From positions 620,001 through 684,000 of the forward strand of contig NZ_MPTA01000001.1 of NCBI RefSeq assembly GCF_001939075.1: a DNA stretch of 64,000 nt, read 5' to 3'. The stretch comes from Paenisporosarcina indica. GTDB lineage: Bacteria > Bacillota > Bacilli > Bacillales_A > Planococcaceae. Of the stretch, positions 33,591 to 42,013 are shown one piece after another. The notes beneath the pieces are model-generated. The model did not search any database and had not been told where the DNA came from. It worked only from the letters and a program-made list of their open reading frames with translations. Position numbers and translations under genes: made by a program. Each line of letters begins with the position of its first letter. Position 1 is the stretch's first letter.

Positions 33591-33906
33591 TAGTAAGTTT
33601 CCCTCCATTAGATTTTTTTTGATGCCAATTCGACAATAAGTAGGTTTTAAGCGACGGGTTTATCGTATAACATGGATTATGTATTAAATGTCGAACCTTG
33701 ACCGAAAAGTAAAGTTCATTTTTTTGACACATTCAGCTGGAACAAATGTACAAAGTAGTTGACTTTTGTTTGGTTAATAAGCCCATTGTGAGAAATTGAA
33801 CTAAATATAAGTAACAAAATATATTGCTCTTTCGAATACTCTCACCTTTCGCCAAATACAATGAATAAACATGATTTATGTTTAACGAGAAAGGGGAGAT
33901 GAAGGA
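33591..33906. other. Intergenic stretch between Spo0E-like and the next gene
   Basis: No gene seen. It holds the minus-strand promoter region of the Spo0E-like gene and the inverted repeat described at 33866-33884. Confidence 0.4.
33866..33884 (+). promoter_or_regulatory. Inverted repeat TAAACAT-N5-ATGTTTA
   Basis: A perfect seven-base inverted repeat 22 bases before the start of the heme-copper-oxidase-like gene, close to where a promoter should end. It has the form of an operator for a dimeric regulator. The regulator is unknown. Confidence 0.45.
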
Positions 33907-34299
33907 GTGGCAATCAAATTCATTAAAGTTTCCGTCGTTTATTTTACTGTTGGCGTAATTTTAGGAATGTATATGTCAATGCAACATGATTACACGTTAA
34001 CTGGTGTTCATGTACACATTAATTTACTTGGCTGGGCTTCATTCGCATTAGCTGGAATTATTTATTTTTTATTTCCAAAAGCGGGAAATCATGTGCTCGC
34101 GAAGGTACATTTTTGGGGGGCAAATATTGGACTTCCACTGATGATGGGGGGCTTAGCAACATTATTAGTTAGTGGTGCAGAACAAGCAACAATTTTCATT
34201 TCAATCGGTGCAACATTAGTTGTGCTAAGCGTTATTCTATTTGCTTACAATGTTTTAATGAATGTACGAGTACCGGTAGTGGTGGAAGAATCAGATTGA
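33907..34299 (+). CDS. Solitary heme-copper-oxidase-like membrane protein
   Basis: A 130-residue protein with four membrane segments that resembles the N-terminal helices of cytochrome oxidase or nitric-oxide reductase subunit I. GVHVHINLLGWASFALAGIIY and AKVHFWGANIGLPLMMGG carry conserved histidines that in subunit I bind or flank heme. Proteins of this size are often annotated as cytochrome-c oxidase in Bacillales but are far too short to be a whole subunit I. The start is GTG behind AAAGGGGAG. Function unknown. Confidence 0.65.
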   Translation: MAIKFIKVSVVYFTVGVILGMYMSMQHDYTLTGVHVHINLLGWASFALAGIIYFLFPKAGNHVLAKVHFWGANIGLPLMMGGLATLLVSGAEQATIFISIGATLVVLSVILFAYNVLMNVRVPVVVEESD

Positions 34300-34339
34300 A
34301 TATAGCGCTTCAACTGAAGTATCATCATTAATTCTTGGT

Positions 34340-34371
34340 CTGTTATTCTTCATTGAATAACAGATTTTTTT
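34340..34371 (+). terminator. Rho-independent terminator after the oxidase-like gene
   Basis: CTGTTATTC and GAATAACAG are followed by seven T. Repeat copy C begins ten bases later. Confidence 0.9.
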
Positions 34372-34380
34372 GAAATATAG

Positions 34381-34432
34381 AAAGTATAAAATGTTAGACT
34401 ACACAGAATCTTGTGTTCAAAACTTCTCCTAC
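34381..34432 (+). repeat. Dispersed repeat, copy C (left end only)
   Basis: ATAAAATGTTAGAC and CTTGTGTTCAAAAC match the left end of copy B, and TTCTCCTACC matches copy A. The rest of the element is not recognisable to the right. Confidence 0.45.
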
Positions 34433-34602
34433 CACCGCACGTTACCTAATGAATGACAAAGAGGAGCGAAGTGACTTCGTCACGTGCTCCCTCTCCGATT
34501 TTTAAGTAATCCTGCTTTGCTCCTGTTTCCATCGACGTAACTTCGTGCAAATTGTTTTTACTTTTGGGTTACTATAGAATCGACACTAACTTCAATAAGC
34601 TG

Positions 34603-34634
34603 AGCAGCCGAAGATGAAATTTCGGCTGCTTTTG
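34603..34634 (+). terminator. Orphan terminator-like hairpin
   Basis: AGCAGCCGAA and TTCGGCTGCT with TTTT tail, but no gene ends upstream. The loop strand CGAAGATGAAATTTCG at 34609-34624 recurs exactly in reverse complement at 34765-34780. The whole 34433-35138 gap holds no supported gene. Confidence 0.55.
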
Positions 34635-35138
34635 AATTTCTTTAATTGAATGCTATTTTTACGTTTTTATCCATAAGTGCGAGTGGATTATGAAATCGAT
34701 AAAGAAAATACTAAAGTGACTATTAACAGATGGTACAAATTAAAATAAGGAAGCAGTGGGAGGTCGAAATTTCATCTTCGATCGATTGCCCTAATTAAGT
34801 GGGCATCTATTCTTTCGTTACCCGAATAAAAAAGATTGCTTATTTGTAGGATATATCGAACCGACGGATGCACACCCGCCCATGGCGACCAGCAACCCTT
34901 CCTAATTCATTAATCGCTGCCAACAAAATAAAAAAATCGGACGCTTTGCTCAATTTTTCTTATTGGAGGAGCGACTATATAAATTCATTTGTGTTGAAAG
35001 TCCAAAAGGTGACACTGAACCTAACTAACGGATTTGGCAGAATTTCGCTATAATAAATATATATGATTTGCAACCTTTGTGGAAAGATTACAACATATAA
35101 ATCAATCGCAATAATTGTTGAAAAGGGGAAACAAATGA

Positions 35139-37178
35139 ATGGAATTTTTTCTAATTATATTATTATTAATAGCAATAATTGGTCTTTCAAATATCTTAAA
35201 TCATTTCACACCATTTATTCCGGTGCCAATTATACAGATCTCACTTGGTGCTTTGCTCGCCTTAATGCCACTAGGTATACATATTCAGCTGGAGCCTGAA
35301 CTATTTTTTGTTTTATTTATTGCCCCTTTATTATTTCATGATGGAAAAAATGTACCAAGGGCGGCATTGTGGAAATTACGTCGCCCAATATTATTACTTG
35401 CTCTCGGATTAGTGTTTGTTACCGTGTTTGCAATCGGGTATTTGATTCACTGGTTAATTCCCTCCATCCCTCTACCTGCGGCATTCGCACTAGCAGCGAT
35501 ATTATCGCCTACAGATGTTGTAGCCGTAGGAGCGATCTCAAGTCGGGTGAAGATGCCAAAAGATATCATGCATCTTCTTGAAGGGGAAGGATTGATGAAC
35601 GATGCATCAGGTTTAGTTGCGTTTAAATTTGCTATTGCAGCAACTGTGACTGGAATGTTTTCATTTACAGAAGCGAGTTGGAGCTTTTTGGTTATTGCCA
35701 TTGGTGGTTTTGCAGGAGGTGCAATTCTAGCATTTTTAATCATCCGATTAAGAATCTTTATTCGAAAACTTGGGATGGAAGATGTAACTGTCCATATGAT
35801 TATTCAAATTCTTACACCGTTTGTCATTTTCTTGGCGATTGAACATTTTCATCTGTCTGGGATTTTATCTGTTGTAGCAGCTGGTATTGTCCATGCAATT
35901 GAGCGTGATCGGGAAGAATCACCTGTCCTCCAATTGCAGATTGTTTCGAAAAGTACATGGACAGTTATAATTTATATATTGAATGGCTTAGTTTTTGTTC
36001 TATTAGGGTTACAAATACCAAGTGTAGCAAGAGAAATTTTCGAAGATCCGACATTCAATAACTTTGTGGTGATTTGGTACATTCTGATCATTACGACATC
36101 ACTACTATTTCTTCGTTTCTTGTGGATTTATGTATCTTGGTCTGCAAGTTGGATGCTGAAGAAGTACCAAGTCAAAAAGCCTGGTATTAGACCGATTGGA
36201 ATAACAACAATATCCGGTGTAAGAGGAGCAGTTACTTTAGCCGGAGCATTTTCCATTCCTTATGTTATTGCTGATGGGAGCCCATTTCCGGAACGTTCAT
36301 TAATCATTTTTATTGCAGCTGGCGTTATTCTAGTTACGCTATTGGCAGCAAGTATATTATTACCAATACTAGCGAAAACGGAAAAAGGCAAGATGGAAGA
36401 GAAAAAGGTGGAACTTGAAAGGATTGCAATGATTCGTTCCTATGATGCTGCAATTAAATCAGTGAGAGAACTTATGAATGAGGAAAATCAAGTAGCTGCA
36501 TTAGCTGTTATATCATCCTATAACCAAACCCGTAATAACCTTAAATATATAGGTAATGAAGAGAATATGAAAAATTCAAAACAGAATGAAACCGAGATCC
36601 GAATGAAGGCACTAGATGCTGAGTCAGATTATATAACGAAATTGAAGAAGGAAGGAAAAATAGACAGAGAACTGGTTTATCTTTTAGAAGGACATATTCA
36701 TCGAATGAGATCGGCTGTTACGAATCAAATGAAATATCGGAGTTTAATGATATGGAAGATTTTCAATCGTAGTGTATATCTTCTAGCTCTACTATTTATG
36801 CCCAACAAACAAGAACGACGCAACAATCGAAGTACTATCAATAAAAAACTTCTACGCTTAAAATTAGAAATGGCAGAGCTGGCTATTAGGGTAGTGAAAG
36901 AAGAATTGACGAAGGAAAACGAGGATGTTTCTTTACTTGTTATTGGAGATTATTCCAAACTGATTTCAAAAATGAAACGTACGAAGAAAATAACAGTATC
37001 CAAGGTATTTACCCATGTGGAACGTGAACTTCAAAATAAAGCATTTCAAGCAGAACGTGATGAAGTTCAGAATTTGTATGAGCAAGGGTTCATTTCAATG
37101 GATCTTACACGAAAATTGCGCAAGCATATAAATATAAGGGAAGCCTACTGGATGGAAGAAAGTAGTCTACATCAATAA
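35139..37178 (+). CDS. nhaK: Na+/H+ (K+/H+) antiporter, NhaK-like
   Basis: A 679-residue CPA1-family antiporter. About 12 membrane segments fill residues 1-410 and include ILSPTDVVAVGAI with the transport aspartate, EGEGLMNDASGLVAF and the conserved TISGVRGAVTLAGAFSIP. A long charged C-terminal tail follows, as in B. subtilis NhaK (YvgP), which exports Na+, K+ and Li+. AAGGGG stands ten bases before the ATG. Single-gene unit. Confidence 0.88.
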   Translation: MEFFLIILLLIAIIGLSNILNHFTPFIPVPIIQISLGALLALMPLGIHIQLEPELFFVLFIAPLLFHDGKNVPRAALWKLRRPILLLALGLVFVTVFAIGYLIHWLIPSIPLPAAFALAAILSPTDVVAVGAISSRVKMPKDIMHLLEGEGLMNDASGLVAFKFAIAATVTGMFSFTEASWSFLVIAIGGFAGGAILAFLIIRLRIFIRKLGMEDVTVHMIIQILTPFVIFLAIEHFHLSGILSVVAAGIVHAIERDREESPVLQLQIVSKSTWTVIIYILNGLVFVLLGLQIPSVAREIFEDPTFNNFVVIWYILIITTSLLFLRFLWIYVSWSASWMLKKYQVKKPGIRPIGITTISGVRGAVTLAGAFSIPYVIADGSPFPERSLIIFIAAGVILVTLLAASILLPILAKTEKGKMEEKKVELERIAMIRSYDAAIKSVRELMNEENQVAALAVISSYNQTRNNLKYIGNEENMKNSKQNETEIRMKALDAESDYITKLKKEGKIDRELVYLLEGHIHRMRSAVTNQMKYRSLMIWKIFNRSVYLLALLFMPNKQERRNNRSTINKKLLRLKLEMAELAIRVVKEELTKENEDVSLLVIGDYSKLISKMKRTKKITVSKVFTHVERELQNKAFQAERDEVQNLYEQGFISMDLTRKLRKHINIREAYWMEESSLHQ

Positions 37179-37197
37179 AAAATAGGTATTACACAGT

Positions 37198-37247
37198 AGC
37201 CTGATTTACAACGAGTTTAAATAATCGTTGTGGTTTGGGCTTTTTTT
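37198..37247 (+). terminator. Terminator after the antiporter
   Basis: AGCC...ACAACGA pairs with TCGTTGT...GGCT through an internal stretch of wobble pairs and ends in seven T. Confidence 0.7.
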
Positions 37248-37452
37248 ATATGCATTAATTCATTTGCACAATGTCAAATTCTTTAAATCAGGTTTTCCTT
37301 TTAGGAATCTGAAGAGGATTTCAAATGTATAAAGTCACGAAAAAAAGTTAATGATACCTATTATCTAGTGGAATAAATAACCATCATATTATTCCCGAAT
37401 TATTTGACTTGTTGTTATCTCATATTCAATTGAAACAGTTAAGGAGGAGACT

Positions 37453-39051
37453 ATGGGTTTTTTTAATAAGAAAGAAAACAAAGAAACAATAAAATCCTCT
37501 TCCTCGGTTCAAACAAACGAGCATAACCCTAAAAACGTATTAACAACAAACCTCCAAGAAAATATCCATAAAATAAAAAGTTTACTTGGTAAAAGCTCGG
37601 ATATTATTTTTCGTGAAATTAGAATCGGCAAAGAAGGTTCAATAAGTGCGGGAATTATCTATACTGATGGATTAACCGATACACCCTCATTACAAAACTT
37701 TATTTTAGAAACCTTGATGATTGATACTAAAATGGTTGAAATTCAGAGAAAAATAAATCCAGACAAAAATCTAATTACCATTTTAAAAGATTATGCGATG
37801 ACTGTAGGAGAAATTAAGGAAATGACTGATTTTGATTTGTTATTAACAGGTCTCTTATCAGGGGATACGATTATTCTGATCGATGGGTATGACCAAAGTT
37901 TAATGATTTCCAATAAGCATTGGGTAGAGCGTGGGGTAACTGAACCTTCGTCTCAAACGGTAGTAAGGGGCCCGCGAGAAGGTTTCTCTGAAAATGTGCG
38001 TGTTAATACGGCTTTAATAAGACGAAAAATCAAAGACCCCAATCTATGGCTAGAATCAAAAGTGATAGGTGAACGCACGAAAACAAACGTCGCTGTAATG
38101 TATATTAATGGAATTGCAAATGACAAAATCGTTAAGGAAGTAAATCTGCGTCTGGATAATATAACCATTGACGGAATACTAGAAAGTGGAAATATCGAAG
38201 AATTGATTCAAGATGCGCCATTTTCTCCTTTTCCAACAGTTTACAATTCGGAACGTCCGGATATCGTCGCTGCAGCATTATTGGAAGGTCGCATCGCGAT
38301 ATTAGTCGATGGCACACCCTTTGTGTTAGTCGTACCTGCACTATTTATTCAGTTCTTTCAATCATCCGAGGATTACTACCAACGTGCTGATATTGCAAGT
38401 CTTGTTCGACTATTGCGATTTTTTTCATTTGCGATTGCTTTGCTTGCACCAGCATTATTTGTTGCAATCACTACTTACCATCAAGCAATGCTCCCACCAG
38501 CACTCCTAATTAGTCTAGCAGCCCAACGAGAAGGAGCTCCATTTCCAGCTTTCTTTGAAGCTGTCATAATGGAAATCACGTTTGAGATTCTACGTGAGGC
38601 TGGTATAAGGATGCCTAGATCCATTGGTTCAGCTATGTCAATTGTGGGAGCATTTGTAGTTGGGACGGCAGCTGTGGAAGCGGGTATCATTTCAGCTGCT
38701 ATGGTTATCGTTGTGTCCATAACTGCCATTTCAAGTTTCGTTTCACCTACATACGACATTGCAATTGCGGTAAGGATGTTGCGTTTTGGATTTATGGCCA
38801 TAGCTGCTTCGTTTGGACTATATGGGATTACGATTGGTTTAATTGCACTTATTCTGCATTTATGTAGTTTGCGTTCTTTTGGTGTACCTTATATGTCTCC
38901 ACTCGCACCTTTTAATATTTCTGATCAAAAGGATACGTTTATCCGTTTACCTGAATGGAAAATGTTCTCTCGACCTCGTCTAATCAATCAACAAAATGAA
39001 GTTAGGCAACAGAATTCGGAATCGGCTAAACCGGAAGCACCAAAAAAATAA
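37453..39051 (+). CDS. GerA-family spore germination receptor subunit A
   Basis: A 532-residue A subunit of a nutrient germinant receptor in the spore inner membrane. A hydrophilic N-terminal half, with SGDTIILIDG and SQTVVRGPREGFSENVRVN, is followed by about five membrane segments containing PPALLISLAAQREGAPFP. First gene of a ger operon in the order A, C, small protein, B, as in gerK-type operons. AAGGAGG precedes the ATG. Expression in the forespore under sigma G is expected for the family, though I could not fix a promoter. Confidence 0.93.
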   Translation: MGFFNKKENKETIKSSSSVQTNEHNPKNVLTTNLQENIHKIKSLLGKSSDIIFREIRIGKEGSISAGIIYTDGLTDTPSLQNFILETLMIDTKMVEIQRKINPDKNLITILKDYAMTVGEIKEMTDFDLLLTGLLSGDTIILIDGYDQSLMISNKHWVERGVTEPSSQTVVRGPREGFSENVRVNTALIRRKIKDPNLWLESKVIGERTKTNVAVMYINGIANDKIVKEVNLRLDNITIDGILESGNIEELIQDAPFSPFPTVYNSERPDIVAAALLEGRIAILVDGTPFVLVVPALFIQFFQSSEDYYQRADIASLVRLLRFFSFAIALLAPALFVAITTYHQAMLPPALLISLAAQREGAPFPAFFEAVIMEITFEILREAGIRMPRSIGSAMSIVGAFVVGTAAVEAGIISAAMVIVVSITAISSFVSPTYDIAIAVRMLRFGFMAIAASFGLYGITIGLIALILHLCSLRSFGVPYMSPLAPFNISDQKDTFIRLPEWKMFSRPRLINQQNEVRQQNSESAKPEAPKK

Positions 39052-39073
39052 TGAGTATAAAGGGGTTTAAACG

Positions 39074-40261
39074 ATGAAAAGATGCACGTTTGTTCTCCTA
39101 ATACTCTGCTTATTACTAACTGGATGTTGGGATCGAAGGGAATTAAATGAGATATCCATTACACTGGCTATGGCAATCGATAAAGTCGAAGATGAATACC
39201 AGTTAACGGTCCAAGTGGTTGTACCTTCTGAAGTATCAATGAAGACAGGTACTGGTCGTTCAACAGTAACTCTATTTCAGGCTAAGGGAGAAACAGTTTA
39301 TGAAGCCTTACGTAAAATGACAGTTGATTCCCCGCGTAAAATATACCCGGGTCACCTTCAGATGCTCGTTCTTGGTGAAGAACTTGCTCGAGAAGGGATT
39401 AGCGAGTCCCTGGAATTACTGTCAAGGGATTGGGAAATTCGATCTGATTTCTTTGTTGCCGTTGCAAGGGGTGTGACGGCGGCAGAAATTCTCAATGTAA
39501 GTACGACGCTAGAAAACATACCAGCCAATAAAATGTTTAACACGCTTAAAACCTCGGAAGGTGCCTGGTCTGCAACAAATGGAATATCATTGAATGAGCT
39601 GATAACAGATTTAGTGAGTGATGGTAAAGAAGCTGTATTGACAGGTATTTTTATAACCGGGGATCAAGAAATTGGATCAAGCAAACAGAACGCGGAATCG
39701 ATTACTCCTGCTGCTCGAATACAATACGATCATTTGGCGATTTTTAAAAAAGATAAACTGGTGGGATGGCTAACTGAAAGTGAAAGCAGGGGGTACAATG
39801 GCATCACAGATTCGGTAAAAACAACAGTAGGACCTATATCCTGTCCAAATGGAGGGAAAGCCACTATAGAGGTAATTAAATTTAAAACGAATGTAAAAGG
39901 GAAAATCAATAATGGAAACCCCGAAGTGGATATTGAGATTAAGGTGAATGGAAATGTCGGTGAAGTACAATGTCACATTGATCTGACAAAACAAGAATCG
40001 ATTGATGAATTAGCTAAAATTTATGAAGATGAATTACGAAAAAACATTAATCAGACCATTGAAACAGCACAAAAAAAATACAAGACGGACATTTTCGGTT
40101 TTGGTAATGCTATACATCGTTCGAATCCACGTGAGTGGAAAAAGATCAAAGACCAATGGGATGAAAAATTTTCTGACTTGAATGTGAATATTAAAATAGA
40201 TGTCAAACTTCAACGAATGGGTACATTAGACAATTCCTTTCTTGAAAAGATGAAGGACTAA
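39074..40261 (+). CDS. GerC-family spore germination lipoprotein
   Basis: A 395-residue Ger(x)C protein. The signal ends at the lipobox LLTGC, followed at once by WDRRELNEISI, the hallmark of GerC subunits. The mid-region KIYPGHLQMLVLGEELAREGI is also typical. The lipoprotein is on the outer face of the spore inner membrane and is needed with the A and B subunits to sense germinants. It starts 22 bases after the A gene. Confidence 0.93.
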   Translation: MKRCTFVLLILCLLLTGCWDRRELNEISITLAMAIDKVEDEYQLTVQVVVPSEVSMKTGTGRSTVTLFQAKGETVYEALRKMTVDSPRKIYPGHLQMLVLGEELAREGISESLELLSRDWEIRSDFFVAVARGVTAAEILNVSTTLENIPANKMFNTLKTSEGAWSATNGISLNELITDLVSDGKEAVLTGIFITGDQEIGSSKQNAESITPAARIQYDHLAIFKKDKLVGWLTESESRGYNGITDSVKTTVGPISCPNGGKATIEVIKFKTNVKGKINNGNPEVDIEIKVNGNVGEVQCHIDLTKQESIDELAKIYEDELRKNINQTIETAQKKYKTDIFGFGNAIHRSNPREWKKIKDQWDEKFSDLNVNIKIDVKLQRMGTLDNSFLEKMKD

Positions 40262-40267
40262 ATAATC

Positions 40268-40500
40268 ATGCTAAAAAGTTTAGGAATACTCCTTATTGCT
40301 GCTGTCATTCTATGGATTGAAGTTCCACCCCTTTTGAAGAAAAAACAAAAAAAGAATTGCTTGTGTTCTCCATTATTCTGGCTGTTGGAATCGTACTATG
40401 TATTGCTCTTGCTTTTGGAAAATCTATTCCAAATCCGCTCGAATTCCTTACATTTATTTTTAAACCAATCGATGATATATTGTCTCGTTTTCAAAATTAA
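40268..40500 (+). pseudogene. Small ger-operon membrane protein with a -1 frameshift in a poly(A) run
   Basis: The ATG-started frame gives MLKSLGILLIAAVILWIEVPPLLKKK-type sequence (one membrane segment). In the -1 frame after KKKQKK a second membrane segment follows, LLVFSIILAVGIVLCIALAL, then the expected tail ending in ILSRFQN at 40500. The two together make a normal 77-residue ger-operon small protein. The frames meet at seven A (40347-40353), and the zero frame there reads the slippery heptamer A-AAA-AAG at 40348-40354. Slippage, decay or a sequence error could each explain it. Confidence 0.7.
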
Positions 40501-40518
40501 TAGAGCTAATGAGGTGAA

Positions 40519-41634
40519 ATGGCTATGATGAAGGATGTCAAAATAAATGCGTACCAATTTCTAGTTTTAGTCATTTTTTTCACAATCGGTACTAGCATTT
40601 TAGTTATCCCATCAAATTTAGCCGCACAAGTGAAACAAGACGCATGGATATCAGCAATTATTGGTACTGCAATTGGATTATTAATTGTATGGCTATTTTG
40701 CACAATTGCACAATGGTTTCCAAATCTCACATATGTTCAAATCATTGAAAAGCTGCTAGGGAAATGGATAGGGATAGCCGTCTCTATTTTGTTTATTCTC
40801 ATGTCTTTTCTCTATACGGCCGATCTTTTATATCAATCCGGAACATTCCTGAACATCCATGCGATGCCGAATACCCCAATGGCAGCACTTAATATTCTTA
40901 TGGTCATGATTATCATAATGGGAGTCCGACAGGGGTTAGAGACAATTGCTCGATCTGCTGAAATTCTAATTCTTGTTTTCTTTATTCTTTTTATCTTTCT
41001 AGTGATTTTTGTTGCACCGGAGGTAAAGTTTGAAAATATACAACCAGTATTCGAGGTAGATACAAAAGCGATTTTCACTTCATCTTTCTTTTATGTAGCC
41101 ATATCTACAATTAATGCTGTAGTTTTATTAATGATCTATCCTGCATTTATTGACAAATCTAAACAAGCTAAAACTTCTTTTATAATAGGGAATTTAATAG
41201 GTGGAATCATCATCATTGTTCTTACATTACTTTGCATAACGGTATTGGGTCCTGACAGAACTGCGAGTGAGATTTATCCTGGCTACGAGTTGGCGAAAAA
41301 TATTAACATTGCGGATTTTATTCAACGGATTGAGGGTCTAATGGCTGCACTTTGGATTATTTCGCTTTATTTCAAGGCGACCCTTTATTTTTACGTCTCA
41401 GTTTTGGGGCTTGCACAAATCTTGAATTTAAAGGATTATCGCCCATTAACGCTCCCACTGGGAATGATCGCCGTAGCACTTTCACTCATTTTGTACCCCA
41501 GTCTCGTTTTCCACCGGGAATGGGATACTACAACAGGTATCTCTATCTCGTTGTTAATTGGACTTTTTGTTCCTCTCATGTTGGTAGTCGCTTATCATAT
41601 AAGAAAAATTTTTAATAAAGGCCGAAATGAATAA
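40519..41634 (+). CDS. GerB-family spore germination permease-like subunit
   Basis: A 371-residue B subunit with ten membrane segments, related to APC amino-acid transporters. Typical segments are FFTIGTSILVIPSNLAAQVKQDAW near the start and NIADFIQRIEGLMAALWI later. It forms the germinant-binding and ion-conducting part of the receptor with the A and C subunits. GAGGTGAA precedes a choice of three ATGs at the start. Confidence 0.92.
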   Translation: MAMMKDVKINAYQFLVLVIFFTIGTSILVIPSNLAAQVKQDAWISAIIGTAIGLLIVWLFCTIAQWFPNLTYVQIIEKLLGKWIGIAVSILFILMSFLYTADLLYQSGTFLNIHAMPNTPMAALNILMVMIIIMGVRQGLETIARSAEILILVFFILFIFLVIFVAPEVKFENIQPVFEVDTKAIFTSSFFYVAISTINAVVLLMIYPAFIDKSKQAKTSFIIGNLIGGIIIIVLTLLCITVLGPDRTASEIYPGYELAKNINIADFIQRIEGLMAALWIISLYFKATLYFYVSVLGLAQILNLKDYRPLTLPLGMIAVALSLILYPSLVFHREWDTTTGISISLLIGLFVPLMLVVAYHIRKIFNKGRNE

Positions 41635-41701
41635 TGTATAATAAACCGATAAAAAAAATAATAGAGCCGCATGGGATCGAAGGTATGGGTATGGATGCGT
41701 C

Positions 41702-41847
41702 AAGTGGATAAAAATAAATTCGTACCAGATTATCGTGCGCGTCATATTATTCACAATAGGATCAGCATAATAATTGTTCCTTCTGGTTTGGCTACAGATG
41801 CGAAACAAGATGCTTGGAGTGTTATTATTAATGAATTAAATATGTAA
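41702..41847 (+). pseudogene. N-terminal remnant of a second GerB subunit
   Basis: One frame reads IKINSYQIIVRVILFTIGSA and stops; the -1 frame continues IIIVPSGLATDAKQDAWSVIIN. Together they parallel the first 45 residues of the GerB protein just upstream (KINAYQFLVLVIFFTIGTS, IVIPSNLAAQVKQDAW). It is therefore the frameshifted and truncated start of a tandem paralogue. Confidence 0.78.
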
Positions 41848-41849
41848 AC

Positions 41850-41893
41850 AAACCCATTCTACTATGCAAGATTTTGTGGAATGGGTTTTATTT
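41850..41893 (+). terminator. Rho-independent terminator of the ger operon
   Basis: AAACCCATTC and GAATGGGTTT are followed by TATTT. It lies after the gerB remnant. Confidence 0.8.
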
Positions 41894-42013
41894 AGTTCTA
41901 AATATTGCTTCTGTTGTTCCAAAATGAATTAAGGTAATACAAAAGCGGTATGATATGACAGTTTCAAACATGATATGATAGGAATAGTTTTAAATAAAGG
42001 AGTTTTCGCACGT

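Noticed and set aside
34868-35053. A 61-codon plus-strand ORF before nhaK
   Set aside because: No ribosome-binding site, odd composition and no similarity on either strand that I can recognise.
40268-40528. An 86-codon reading of the ger small gene in one frame
   Set aside because: After KKKQKK the zero frame gives a composition unlike any ger protein, whereas the -1 frame gives the expected membrane segment and tail.
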